Below, piece after piece: positions 35,204 to 44,335 of a stretch of 64,000 nucleotides of DNA (its first letter is position 1; each line of letters starts with the position of its first letter). Below the pieces are notes generated by a model, which was not told the DNA's origin, made no database searches, and saw only the letters and a list, made by a program, of their open reading frames with translations. Origin of the DNA: Sphingobacteriaceae bacterium (lineage in GTDB: Bacteria; Bacteroidota; Bacteroidia; Sphingobacteriales; Sphingobacteriaceae). A program made the translations under genes and the position numbers. The stretch spans positions 124,001 to 188,000 of the forward strand of contig CANHGR010000005.1 of assembly GCA_947460875.1 (NCBI GenBank), written 5' to 3'.

Positions 35204-36484
35204 CTACTTCTTCAATATCTTGGTGGCAACTTTCTTAGTACCGTCTATGTTTTCGGTGTAACTTAAGCCCAATATCTCAGTTACGATAGGATAGACATCT
35301 ACATTCTTGAACGCCGGAATTTCTATTCCCTCCTTTATATGCGGGCCCCAGGCATAAAAAGTAGCGTGCATATCTTTAACCAGATATGGGTCGTATCCAT
35401 GCATACCAGGGCTTGGTTTGCGTCCATAAAGGTTAAACATCTTTGGCCACTCTGTTACAAGGACAATATCGCCTATGCGGTTTTTTACATCATCTTTTGC
35501 GCTATAATGCATTCTGCCGGGCATTTTAGTTTTCAAATACACTTTATAACCAACTGCCTCCTTAGTCACCTTCTTATACATGCTAACGATTTCCGGCCTG
35601 TTTGATCGGTCTTTAGCAGTCAAGTAAACCATCAGACCATCGCCGGACACAAAGAACTTCGACGTGTCAATCGCAGCCGGTCTTGGTAAAGTATTTAACG
35701 TATCCACCGCAGTCATTCCATGATCTGAAAGAAAAATAATATTAACCGGCAAACCCGTACTTTTCACAACATCATTCAGCGCTTTCATTGCAGAATCAAT
35801 TGAATGAACTGCTTGCTTTGTCTTTTCTGCATCCGGTCCATGCGTATGGCCCTCATGATCTGGCTCATTGAAATAGAAAGTTATCAAATGCGGACGAATG
35901 TTTTCAGGCAGATTTAACCATTCTTTTACAACCTGAATCCGTCGAGGATTACTGATGGCTGTGTTATAATTGTAATTGTATGTTGGCAAAGTACCTTTAA
36001 TGTCCGCTTCAGATCCAACCCAGTAAAAACTCGCTGAAATCATTTGCTGCTGTTCTGCTAAAACCCATAGTGGGGTGCCTCCATACCAGCTACCATCTCG
36101 TACAGCTCTCTGGTTGGACATTGAGTAGGAGGCTTTTTTTGTGTCATCAAAAAAACTATTATTTACCAATCCATGATGTGACGGATAAAGCCCGGTCGCG
36201 ATTGTATAATGGTTCGGAAAAGTCACTGATGGATAAGAAGGGATCATAGATTTTGCTCTGACTCCTTGCCCACTTAAAGCATTAAGGTTCTTTGCTTCGT
36301 ATTTCTCTGCATAATCATGTCTAAAACCATCAGCAGATACCAAAATTACATAGGGCTTCTTTTGTTGCTCTGCACTATTAGTACGGCCGGACACAACTTT
36401 CTGAATGGTGTCAACCTGTGCAAGCACCGAATCTATTTGAGAACAAGAAACCACGATTAAAAGAAATCTGATAAAACTTTTCAT
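35204..36484 (-). CDS. ENPP-like nucleotide pyrophosphatase/phosphodiesterase
   Basis: A secreted alkaline-phosphatase-superfamily enzyme of 426 residues. ATG 36484 gives the signal peptide MKSFIRFLLIVVSCSQ ending near VLAQ; the frame is open further upstream but without a signal. Metal and catalytic residues appear in ILVSADGFRHDY (Asp), PSVTFPNHYTIATG (nucleophile Thr), YFNEPDHEGHTHGP and FLSDHGMT, plus a C-terminal GMHGYDP histidine. Such enzymes cleave nucleotides or phosphodiesters in the periplasm or outside the cell. It follows the TonB receptor gene, separated by a terminator. Confidence 0.92.
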   Translation of the reverse strand: MKSFIRFLLIVVSCSQIDSVLAQVDTIQKVVSGRTNSAEQQKKPYVILVSADGFRHDYAEKYEAKNLNALSGQGVRAKSMIPSYPSVTFPNHYTIATGLYPSHHGLVNNSFFDDTKKASYSMSNQRAVRDGSWYGGTPLWVLAEQQQMISASFYWVGSEADIKGTLPTYNYNYNTAISNPRRIQVVKEWLNLPENIRPHLITFYFNEPDHEGHTHGPDAEKTKQAVHSIDSAMKALNDVVKSTGLPVNIIFLSDHGMTAVDTLNTLPRPAAIDTSKFFVSGDGLMVYLTAKDRSNRPEIVSMYKKVTKEAVGYKVYLKTKMPGRMHYSAKDDVKNRIGDIVLVTEWPKMFNLYGRKPSPGMHGYDPYLVKDMHATFYAWGPHIKEGIEIPAFKNVDVYPIVTEILGLSYTENIDGTKKVATKILKK

Positions 36485-36498
36485 AGACACTTTAACGA

Positions 36499-36534
36499 TA
36501 AAAAAGAGAGATGACGCAAGCATCATCTCTCTTT
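36499..36534 (-). terminator. Terminator between TonB receptor and phosphodiesterase genes
   Basis: Read on the minus strand, AAAGAGAGATGA, loop TGCTTGCG and TCATCTCTCTTT form a perfect 12-bp stem followed by more T residues. It sits 20 bases after the receptor stop and would reduce read-through into the phosphodiesterase gene. Confidence 0.85.
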
Positions 36535-36553
36535 AAATTACAAGTATTTAATG

Positions 36554-39500
36554 TTAATTAAAAATGTATCTAATACCAATCTGACCTCTAAACCTTGAGC
36601 TAAAGTTTTGTGCCTGATAAGCTTTGCCATTTGTTTGTCCCGCACCGGTATAAGTAAAGCGTGGCTTTGTAGCCTCTGCTCCTGTGCCTAAACCTGAATA
36701 ATTGATCAAAGAAAAGCCTTGGTTAGCTACAAAGTTATCTCTTCCCCAATCCTTGTTTAATAAGTTACCGAAGTTTAAAAGATCAACTGAAAGCTGCAGT
36801 TTATTCCTTGTTCCACCCGCAACCACACTTATATCTTGAAGAATTCTAATATCAAACACATGTTGGAATGGAAGTCTCGCAGCATTACGTTCAGCATACT
36901 GACCTCTTCTAGTTTTAAGATAAGGATCGCCTTCAATAAATGCATTTAGTTCCGTCCATTGCTGATCAGCAGTTTTTCCTGTAGCTCCAGTAGTAGCTAT
37001 AAGGTTAATCTCTGATTGATTTGTCGGAACAAAGATCAAATCGTTGGAAGCGCTGTCGTTGTTATAATCACCATTATATATATATGACAACGGCTGTCCG
37101 GATTGCCCGTTGTAAAACAGTGAAACTTGAGTAGCAAAATTCTTAAAGTACTCTTTTCTGTAACTCAAGTTACCCATAATACGATGTTGCGTGTCAAAAT
37201 TTGCGGTCGCTTCACGCGGATCGTTAGGGCCATAAACGTTATTAATGAACGTCCAGTTTGATAACGCCGTACTAGAAGTTGCAGGAAATACGTCAACTGC
37301 TTTTCCGAAGGTATAAGCGACTGATCCATTCCATCCCTTTTCAAATTGCTTTTGGAATGAAGCTACCAGATTATACGTATAACCCTTGTTCGTATTCTTG
37401 AATAAAATCACCTCGTTAAAGGCAGCATTTCTAACACCAGTATAGTACCTTGGACGGTTATCTGGTCCGGCATAGGTAAATGATGGATCCACTTCACGGT
37501 TTAGATTTTCGAATTGAATATTGTTGCGGCCTTTGCTATAAATACCTTCTAAAGATCCAACAATACCAAATGGCAGAAGCATATCTACAGCGAGGTTACT
37601 TCTAAAAGTTTGCGGAAATTTCAATCCTTTATCCGTGATATTTATATTTCCAAGCGCCGGAGGAAGTCCGAAGCTTTCAGCAGTAGGCTGGACATTTGGA
37701 TTTGGACTAAAGCGAATCCCTAAAGGAGATGTTATAGGATTATTACTTGGATTAAGCGCGCCCTTAGTAAATGTTCCAACAACCGAACCGTTATTGGTAT
37801 ATTGGTTAGAAATCCACACAAAAGGAACTCTACCGGTAAATAAGCCGGTACCGCCTCGAACTTTAAGCTTATTATTTCCTAGCACATCCCAGTTAAATCC
37901 AACTCGCGGCGACCACAAAATTCTAGATTTTGGAATCTGATCGGTAGAAATTCCTCTCGCATTTCCAAACGCGCTAGCAAACACAGAATTGTACGGTGCA
38001 TTGTCCCTTACAATCGGTAAATCGCCTCTTATTCCGAAAGTTACACGTAGCTTATTGCTTGCTTGATATTCATCTTGCGCATACAAGCCAAATTGCATTG
38101 CTCTAAATTTTGAACTTGCGCTAGACTGAGAAGGATCATCTGTCGTATCAAAAGAATACTGTCTGGAAAAATAAATAGGCGCTGTTTCTGCCGGAGTACC
38201 AATTGCCTCAAAATCTTCAAGCGTTTTATAGCCATAACCACCATAGATATTCTGAGCAAACAAATTGTAGAATTTGTAGAACTCGTTGTTTGTACCTACA
38301 GTAAAGCTATGTTTACCTTTATAAAAACTTACGTTATCGGTTATTGTAAAAACATCCTGATCCAGCTGATTTGCAACTGAAGAAAACTCAGAACCCACGG
38401 TCATGTTAACCCCACCGGTTTGACTATAAATGCGGATATTCGGAAAAGGACTTCCTATTGGATCACGATCGTCTCTAACTCTTGTATATCCAACAAGCAG
38501 ATTATTTGAAAATTTGCCAAGAGAAGAGTTTAGCTCCAAGGCACTAGAATTAGTGGTGCTTGGGAAAAACTGTCCGTTATTATAAAAATTAACAAAAGCG
38601 TTTCCGCGATTATTATCGATGTTTTCACCGTAAGCATAGCTGTGACGGAAACTCATTTTATGGTTCTCGCTGATATTCCAGTCTATCTTTCCTAGAATTT
38701 TTCTGGTACTTAACTCATCATCTATTGCGCCAAATGATCCAGGATCATAACTTGGCGCAATTCTCTTCAAAGTATTTACTACTCGGTTTAGTTCTGCTAA
38801 CGTAACTTTTTGGCCCGAACCTGTATCATTCGGATCGAATGCTAAAGGAGTGGTACTTTTAGTCAACTCGCCGTTAACAAAGAAAAATAACTTGTCTTTT
38901 ATAACCGGACCACCCAATCTGAAACCAACTTGATACTCTTTGTAAGTCGGATAGTCGGCCTTTACCCCTGTATTAGGGTTATTCGGACTAACTAAATCCT
39001 GGTTGTTTCCGAAGTAATAGGCAGAACCAGAAAATGTGTTTGTGCCACTTCTAGTAATCGCATTGATACCTCCACCTGTAAATCCACCTTGTTTTACGTC
39101 ATAGGGCGCAACGTTTATCTGAAATTCTTCGATGGCATCAAGACTTATTGGCTCCATTCCAATTTGACCACCATTGGTCCCTGATCCTGCCAATCCAAAT
39201 ACGTCATTGTTAACAACACCATCGATCGCAAACTGATTGTATCGGTTCGCCGTACCTGCGAAAGAAGTACCTGATCCTGAAGTATTGGCGAGAGGAGATA
39301 ACTTAGTGAAATCCCGTAAACCTCTGCTGATTGTTGGTATTGACGCTATGGTAACATTCGATATGCTGGTAGAAGCACCCGTCTTATCGTCATCTAAAAG
39401 ATCACCTCTGTTTGCAACGATAGAAACTTCTTCCAATTGTTGCGTACGCCCAGAAAGTTTAGCCTCCACTTTAAAATTTTGACCTAATGACAAGTTTATA

Positions 39501-39775
39501 TTGTCTTGCACATAAGGGCTTTGTCCAACAAAGCTAATAGTGACTGTGTAAGGACCGCCAACACGCACATTTTGGAAAATAAATCTTCCGTCTGCATTTG
39601 TTGTCGCACTATATTTTGTCCCGGAAGGACCATGAACCGCAGACACCGAAGCGCCCGGAACAGTCTCTCCTTGCTGATTTGTGACAACCCCGTTCATACT
39701 CGCGGTGGTCACACCCTGCGCAAATACTCCAAGGCTGGCAAATAGTACAAATGTTAATAGTAAAAACTTCTTCAT
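36554..39775 (-). CDS. Oar-like TonB-dependent outer-membrane receptor
   Basis: A 1073-residue outer-membrane protein. Signal peptide MKKFLLLTFVLFASLGVFAQ, then a carboxypeptidase-regulatory-like beta-sandwich (about 25-110, with GEYVPGAS-like ETVPGASVSA and TNADGRFIFQNV), a plug domain (about 125-245, with YNQFAIDGVVNNDVFG) and a 22-strand-type barrel. The Oar-like signs are QFAIDGVVNND, GGFTGGGINAITRSGTN and the end FRGQIGIRYIFN. The name follows Myxococcus Oar; the ligand is unknown, and no SusD partner is adjacent, so it is not a classic SusCD pair. The phosphodiesterase next to it may act on the same substrate, for example a phosphorylated compound. -7 box at 39812-39805. Confidence 0.92.
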   Translation of the reverse strand: MKKFLLLTFVLFASLGVFAQGVTTASMNGVVTNQQGETVPGASVSAVHGPSGTKYSATTNADGRFIFQNVRVGGPYTVTISFVGQSPYVQDNINLSLGQNFKVEAKLSGRTQQLEEVSIVANRGDLLDDDKTGASTSISNVTIASIPTISRGLRDFTKLSPLANTSGSGTSFAGTANRYNQFAIDGVVNNDVFGLAGSGTNGGQIGMEPISLDAIEEFQINVAPYDVKQGGFTGGGINAITRSGTNTFSGSAYYFGNNQDLVSPNNPNTGVKADYPTYKEYQVGFRLGGPVIKDKLFFFVNGELTKSTTPLAFDPNDTGSGQKVTLAELNRVVNTLKRIAPSYDPGSFGAIDDELSTRKILGKIDWNISENHKMSFRHSYAYGENIDNNRGNAFVNFYNNGQFFPSTTNSSALELNSSLGKFSNNLLVGYTRVRDDRDPIGSPFPNIRIYSQTGGVNMTVGSEFSSVANQLDQDVFTITDNVSFYKGKHSFTVGTNNEFYKFYNLFAQNIYGGYGYKTLEDFEAIGTPAETAPIYFSRQYSFDTTDDPSQSSASSKFRAMQFGLYAQDEYQASNKLRVTFGIRGDLPIVRDNAPYNSVFASAFGNARGISTDQIPKSRILWSPRVGFNWDVLGNNKLKVRGGTGLFTGRVPFVWISNQYTNNGSVVGTFTKGALNPSNNPITSPLGIRFSPNPNVQPTAESFGLPPALGNINITDKGLKFPQTFRSNLAVDMLLPFGIVGSLEGIYSKGRNNIQFENLNREVDPSFTYAGPDNRPRYYTGVRNAAFNEVILFKNTNKGYTYNLVASFQKQFEKGWNGSVAYTFGKAVDVFPATSSTALSNWTFINNVYGPNDPREATANFDTQHRIMGNLSYRKEYFKNFATQVSLFYNGQSGQPLSYIYNGDYNNDSASNDLIFVPTNQSEINLIATTGATGKTADQQWTELNAFIEGDPYLKTRRGQYAERNAARLPFQHVFDIRILQDISVVAGGTRNKLQLSVDLLNFGNLLNKDWGRDNFVANQGFSLINYSGLGTGAEATKPRFTYTGAGQTNGKAYQAQNFSSRFRGQIGIRYIFN

Positions 39776-39804
39776 AATTATTAGGTTAAGTGATAAATAC
39801 AGCG

Positions 39805-39812
39805 CAAAAATA
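39805..39812 (-). promoter_or_regulatory. -7 box upstream of the TonB-dependent receptor
   Basis: TATTTTTG on the minus strand matches TAnnTTTG and lies 29 bases before the receptor ATG, giving a leader of about 22 bases. Confidence 0.55.
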
Positions 39813-40171
39813 AAGGCTTAATCTTGTGTTGATTTTAATTTAAGGTTACGTTATTGTTACCAAAAATGATATTGTCAGGGACTTGTAAAGAATGCTGCAA
39901 ATTTATTAAAACCATTGCGTCACTTTTTGATATTGTGGAAAAATATATATTTTGTTAATAAAATTCTAACGAATAACGATTATCAATAAAAAATTCCGCG
40001 ATGTTGTATTTTACATTTTAGACATAGTTATGAAATACCTGAACGGGCATAAAGATTTTAAGTTTATCGATAAATTCTCTAAATTGTGAGTCTACAAACT
40101 GCAACTAGCAGAACAATCAAATAATTAATACACGTACAAGAAAAATTAGTTTTATTAATAGTTAAACACTA
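39813..40171. other. Divergent intergenic region, receptor and oxygenase
   Basis: About 360 AT-rich bases with no convincing gene. A 19-codon frame at 40030-40089 (MKYLNGHKDFKFIDKFSKL) is present but has no family and no structure after it that would suggest a leader. The region should contain the oxygenase promoter; no exact TAnnTTTG box is visible on the plus strand. Confidence 0.4.
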
Positions 40172-41128
40172 ATGGATAAATACACCGGCATTCCGTCTGT
40201 TGACCTCAACGATTTTATATCCGGAGATCAAGAAAAAAAAGAAAAGTTTGTACAGCAACTTGGCGCGGCTTATGAGGAAATTGGATTTGTGGCTTTGCGG
40301 GGTCATTTACTCAAAGATGACACTGCCGATAACCTATATCAAGCGTGTAAATCCTTTTATTCTTTGCCTGACGACTTAAAAAAGAAATATGAAGTTGCCG
40401 AATTATCAGGACAACGTGGTTATACGAGTTTTGGAAAAGAGCATGCCAAAGGAAGAAATGTCGGGGATCTAAAAGAATTCTGGCATTTTGGTCAGACGGT
40501 AACAGATGGTGATCGGATAAAAAGCACCTATCCTGACAATATTTCCGTTGACGAATTGCCAGACTTTAATTTATGCGGCTTTCAAGTATATAAAGAACTA
40601 GAAGAAACAGGAAAACACATGTTGCGTGCCATTGCACTTTATCTTGGTTTGGATGAATTTTATTTTGACGATAAAATAAAAAACGGGAACAGCATCCTCC
40701 GATCAATACATTACCCTCCAATTACTGGAGAGCCTGAAAGCGCAGTGAGGGCGGCAGAGCATGAGGATATAAACTTGATTACGTTATTAATGGGTGCTTC
40801 GTCTGAAGGTCTTGAAGTATTAAATAAACAGGGAGAATGGGTAGCCATCACCGCTTTACCAGAGCAACTTGTGGTGAATGTTGGCGATATGCTACAGCGC
40901 CTTACAAATAATAAACTAAAATCTACTACACATCGGGTAGTTAACCCACCTCGCGAAAAATGGTTGGAACCGCGCTATAGCATTCCATTTTTCTTACATC
41001 CGCGAAGCGAAATGCGCTTAGATTGCCTGGAAAGCTGTGTGACATCGTCCTATCAGATGCATTATGAGCCAATTTCTGCCGGCGAATATCTTGACGAACG
41101 ATTGAGAGAAATCGGTTTAAAGAAATAG
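40172..41128 (+). CDS. Isopenicillin-N-synthase-like 2OG-Fe(II) oxygenase
   Basis: A 318-residue non-heme iron oxygenase. The N-terminal DIOX_N part has IPSVDLNDFIS and EEIGFVALRGH; the double-stranded beta-helix has the iron ligands in AAEHEDINLITLL (His-x-Asp) and KSTTHRVVNP (His), and RYSIPFFLHP holds the 2-oxoglutarate-binding Arg. Bacterial members hydroxylate diverse small molecules, so the substrate is open. It is convergent with the nucleoside permease gene with a 13-base gap and has no obvious operon partner. Confidence 0.9.
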   Translation: MDKYTGIPSVDLNDFISGDQEKKEKFVQQLGAAYEEIGFVALRGHLLKDDTADNLYQACKSFYSLPDDLKKKYEVAELSGQRGYTSFGKEHAKGRNVGDLKEFWHFGQTVTDGDRIKSTYPDNISVDELPDFNLCGFQVYKELEETGKHMLRAIALYLGLDEFYFDDKIKNGNSILRSIHYPPITGEPESAVRAAEHEDINLITLLMGASSEGLEVLNKQGEWVAITALPEQLVVNVGDMLQRLTNNKLKSTTHRVVNPPREKWLEPRYSIPFFLHPRSEMRLDCLESCVTSSYQMHYEPISAGEYLDERLREIGLKK

Positions 41129-41141
41129 CTTGGAGGTTTCC

Positions 41142-42380
41142 TTAGTGGTGCATTTTTTCTAAAGTTTCCGGTCGGTGATTGTATCGGAAAGCAAAAGGGA
41201 AAATGACACCTATAACTAGAACGTAGGCCGCAAAGCAAAACCAGATGCTTTGCCAATCCTTCAGACCATCGACGGTAAAATGATCAATGACCCATCCACC
41301 ACCTGTGCCACCGATGTAAGCACCTAATCCATTAGTCATGATCATAAACAATCCTTGAGCATTTGCTCGAATGCCTGCGTCCGCTTCCTTATCGACGAAA
41401 AGTGATCCCGAAATATTAAAAAAGTCGAATGCCATTCCGTAGATAATCATCGATAAAATAAGTAGCCATAAACCACTTCCGGGATCGCCAAAGGCAAAGA
41501 GTCCGAAACGAAGCACCCAAGCAAAAATACTCATTATCATTACCTTTTTGATACCATAACGATGCAGAAAGAAAGGGATGGTTAGAATAAAGAGTGTTTC
41601 GGATACCTGTGAGATAGAAAGCAAAACGTTGGGATGCTCTACACCAAAAGTACCGGGATATAAGGTTTTAAAATCCGATAAGAATGCACTTCCAAAAGCA
41701 TTAGTAATTTGCAAAGCCGCACCAAGAAGCATCGCGAAGATGAAAAATATCGACATCGACTTCTTCTTAAAGAGCACAAGTGCATCAAGTCCAAGTGAAG
41801 AAAGCATTCCCTTTTTTCGACTTCGAGAAGGCGGACAGGCAGGCATAGTGAAGGCATAAATACCTAAGAATAGTGCCGCTGCCGAACTTATATAAAGTTG
41901 CAATGGGCTTTCCGTCCATCCAAAGATATCAACTAGCCACATGGCTGCTATAAAACCTACTGTTCCCCAGACGCGTATTGATGGAAAAATTCTAATAATT
42001 TCAAAGCCCTTTTGCTCCAGAACCTTGTAAGATACTGTATTGTTTAGTGCAATAGTCGGCATATAAAACATCGCGTTAAGCAACATAATCCAATACATAC
42101 TGTCTGGGTCTGTTACCATTGAGGCTCTAAAAAGTAAATAAGATCCGATGAGGTGACAAATACCCAAGAGGCGTTCAGCATTTACCCATCGATCTGCTAT
42201 AACCCCCATTATCCCCGGCATAAATAAGGAACTAAGGCCCATGGTTGCATAAATGCCCCCAACTTGCCCCCCTGTAAATTTAAGGGTGATAATCATGAAT
42301 CCCCCCAAAGAGATTAACCAAGCACCCCATACAAAGAACTGCATGAAGTTCATTACTATTAAACGGAATCTTATTCCCAT
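41142..42380 (-). CDS. MFS nucleoside:proton symporter-like permease
   Basis: A 412-residue transporter with twelve predicted helices, of the NupG/XapB nucleoside:H+ symporter family. MNFMQFFVWGAWLISLGGFM at the first helix, MGLSSLFMPGIMGVIADRWV with the MFS loop 2-3 signature, and IRVWGTVGFIAAMW are typical; DFFNISGSLFVDKEA and NGLGAYIGGTGGGWVID mark the second half. It would import nucleosides. It stands alone on its strand. Confidence 0.88.
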   Translation of the reverse strand: MGIRFRLIVMNFMQFFVWGAWLISLGGFMIITLKFTGGQVGGIYATMGLSSLFMPGIMGVIADRWVNAERLLGICHLIGSYLLFRASMVTDPDSMYWIMLLNAMFYMPTIALNNTVSYKVLEQKGFEIIRIFPSIRVWGTVGFIAAMWLVDIFGWTESPLQLYISSAAALFLGIYAFTMPACPPSRSRKKGMLSSLGLDALVLFKKKSMSIFFIFAMLLGAALQITNAFGSAFLSDFKTLYPGTFGVEHPNVLLSISQVSETLFILTIPFFLHRYGIKKVMIMSIFAWVLRFGLFAFGDPGSGLWLLILSMIIYGMAFDFFNISGSLFVDKEADAGIRANAQGLFMIMTNGLGAYIGGTGGGWVIDHFTVDGLKDWQSIWFCFAAYVLVIGVIFPFAFRYNHRPETLEKMHH

Positions 42381-42676
42381 AATTTAGAAACCCTTTTTGC
42401 AGAAGGGTGCAATAAAGTTAGTATTAATCGTGAAAAATAAATAGAGAAAGAAATAAAGATCAAGGCAAGAATCTGTTCTGTTCTGACACCTAATTATATG
42501 GCAGTGTCGGCGAAAAACTCTTAAGCGCAATTCACCGGCAAACATCCTCCGTTTACCGAAAATCCAAGGTGATTAGCCTAATTGATATTCGGGAGCCGCT
42601 CAGTTCGCGGCTACTTTTGAATCGTCAAACGAATTAAACACGACAAAAAAATACAAACAACAAACAACTTAACATC
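42381..42676. other. Intergenic region with one -7 box
   Basis: About 300 bases between the permease start and the frameshifted NTF2-like gene. TACTTTTG at 42612-42619 matches TAnnTTTG on the plus strand, 58 bases before ATG 42677. A small hairpin ACCCTT/AAGGGT lies at 42390-42407 in the permease leader. Nothing else is recognised. Confidence 0.45.
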
Positions 42677-43125
42677 ATGAAAAATTTAAAACTCTTCCAG
42701 TAGCATTATTATTAATGGCTTTATCATGTAGCGCATTTGCAGGTGACAATTCAACAAACGAAAAATTAGAAATGAACGATGTGCTTAAAGCATATGTTGA
42801 TAAAGTCGCCCACGGAAAAATCAAAGACCTTGAAGAGGTAATTGATCAAGATGTGAAATTCACAACGACAACGGAAACTGAAATTATCCATTACAGCAAA
42901 ACTCAAATACGCAGCTCATTAAAACAAAATGAAAACGTTGAGCAGAACTGTGTTACTGAATATAGCCTGACCGAATCTAATCCAACACTTACAGTTGTAA
43001 AAGTGGTGATGAAATATGAAAACTTTTCAAAAGTGACCTACCTAAGCATGGCAAACACCAAAAAAGGGTGGAAAATCACTAATGTGTCAAGCTCATTTAA
43101 TAAATTTATGTTTGTTGGAAAGTAA
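42677..43125 (+). pseudogene. NTF2-like secreted protein, frameshift in signal peptide
   Basis: ATG 42677 reads MKNLKLFQ then TAG. If the A4 run at 42688-42691 had five A, the frame would read MKNLKTLPVALLLMALSCSA, a good signal peptide, and continue into an open 120-residue body (MNDVLKAYVDKVAHGKIKDL, ending WKITNVSSSFNKF). The body matches small nuclear-transport-factor-2-like proteins common in Sphingobacteriaceae. The open frame from ATG 42715 keeps the end of the signal only. Either one base was lost, the gene is dead, or there is a sequence error. Function unknown. Confidence 0.7.
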
Positions 43126-43284
43126 GGGCGCGTTTATCGGGTCTTTTTTGCTTTTGAAAAACAAGCGACAGATCGAACTATATTAACCGAAATGGTTGTG
43201 CTGCTTCTCCAAAAGGTGGCAAAATTTAGGGGGTAGATCTCCCCTGCTTTTTTCAAAGCTCAAAATAAATAGACCGTCCGATGC

Positions 43285-43380
43285 CTAAAGGCTACTCGCT
43301 CGGCGAACATCGATCATCTGTTGCATGGTAGCAACAAAACCGATAACAGCCATCAAAAAAATAATAAGAACAGTTTTCAT
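43285..43380 (-). CDS. 31-residue membrane peptide
   Basis: ATG 43380 opens MKTVLIIFLMAVIGFVATMQ followed by a short basic tail (IDVRRASSL). It is one hydrophobic helix with a charged C-terminus, like many small membrane proteins. Its ATG overlaps the TGA of the upstream 75-residue gene as ATGA, suggesting translational coupling. No family recognised. Confidence 0.45.
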   Translation of the reverse strand: MKTVLIIFLMAVIGFVATMQQMIDVRRASSL

Positions 43381-43604
43381 ATACTTAATTTTAAATAGTA
43401 CCATTTATTGCTCCTGAAAATAGTTGAGGGGGTTTTCTGAATTACAGGCTTAGCGCTATCTGCCCAACCGTTGTGGATATGCTCCTGCTCTCGGCAAACC
43501 GGACAATTAACAACCGTTGTCTGCATCGGAAACCCTACCGCAGCGATAATACTATTATTTGCTACTTCAATGGTTCCATTATGCTCCGGGCAAATTATTT
43601 TCAC
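43377..43604 (-). CDS. Small cysteine-containing hypothetical protein
   Basis: A 75-residue frame starting MKIICPEHNGTIEVANNSII with CPEH near the start and VVNCPVCREQEHIHNG in the middle; the cysteines and histidines suggest a zinc ribbon, though spacing does not match a known one. The C-terminal third (IFRSNKWYYLKLSI) is less convincing. It is followed by the coupled 31-residue membrane peptide. The neighbourhood is rich in decayed genes, so conservation must be checked. Function unknown. Confidence 0.5.
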   Translation of the reverse strand: MKIICPEHNGTIEVANNSIIAAVGFPMQTTVVNCPVCREQEHIHNGWADSAKPVIQKTPSTIFRSNKWYYLKLSI

Positions 43605-43681
43605 AACACAAAAATAATGGGGGTGTGTGAAGTAATCTTTAGCTAAAGGTTAAGTTTTGGGATAGGCTTAGGGATTGTTGA

Positions 43682-43945
43682 ATACAGGGAATTACCCCAG
43701 TAGATGCACAATACAAAAGCGTTTCAAAGCCAGAAAGCGACTTACAATTTGGTGATAAATCTGGCGACGACCTTCAAAGCACTGATTTTGGAGTTAATTT
43801 TATTACAGGCTTTCAAATGAATAGTGGTTTTAATATTACAGTGGGCTACGGAATTGGTTTAACAGACCTTCGTCCCAGTGGCAGTGGTGGAAACGGACAA
43901 ATAAACAACCGTGTTTGGTCGTTCTCTTTAGGAATAGTCTTCTAA
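43682..43945 (+). pseudogene. C-terminal fragment of an outer-membrane beta-barrel protein
   Basis: An open stretch of about 87 codons without a start: GITPVDAQYKSVSKPESDLQ, then DFGVNFITGFQMNSGFNITV, and the last strand NNRVWSFSLGIVF before TAA. The alternating hydrophobic pattern, the YGIGLTDL turn and the terminal Phe are those of small porin-like OMP barrels (PF13568 type). A stop lies just upstream at 43679. The N-terminal half is missing. A terminator follows, which fits the end of a former gene. Confidence 0.7.
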
Positions 43946-43970
43946 GCATAACCTAATTAATTTCTATTAA

Positions 43971-44000
43971 AAATATCCTAAACTGTGGGATATTTTTTTT
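43971..44000 (+). terminator. Terminator after the OMP-barrel fragment
   Basis: AAATATCC and GGATATTT form a perfect 8-bp stem (43971-43978, 43988-43995) with a 9-base loop and a T8 run. Confidence 0.85.
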
Positions 44001-44053
44001 AGGCCATTTGTAACTGAAATAGAATAAAAAGGACTAATTTTAGGCGTAAACGC

Positions 44054-44335
44054 GTGAAAAAATCATTGCTGATAATAGTTCTTTTGTTCAGCCTTTCTGT
44101 TCCGAAGGTGCAGAAGGTTGGCGTTATATTTAGTGGCGGAGCCGAAAAGGGATTGGCGCATATCGGCGTCCAAAAAACGTGCGACTACTAGTAGCACCGC
44201 CAACTTTGTAGATCAAACTCGAGTTGAGTTGGACTGGCAAGTTTGAGCTTTAACTATTACGATGAAAGACAAAAACGACATCGCCTGATGTTTCATCTCG
44301 ATTACTTACTTTATAATAAAAAATCATTAGAATAA
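44054..44335 (+). pseudogene. Patatin-like phospholipase remnant with internal deletion
   Basis: GTG 44054 reads MKKSLLIIVLLFSLSV and KVGVIFSGGAEKGLAHIGV, the N-terminus of a patatin-like phospholipase (normally SGGGAKG). It stops within about 45 codons. A short distance on, another frame gives the extreme C-terminus seen in Bacteroidota patatins with a surface-antigen domain: LSFNYYDERQKRHRLMFHLD and LLYNKKSLE, ending TAA 44333-44335. Some 600 or more residues, including the GxSxG serine, are missing. Its stop overlaps the ATG of the next gene (TAATG), preserving the old operon junction. Confidence 0.75.

Noticed and set aside
40030-40089. 19-codon frame before the 2OG-Fe oxygenase
   Set aside because: No amino acid run, no following hairpin pair and no family; not a leader peptide on present evidence.
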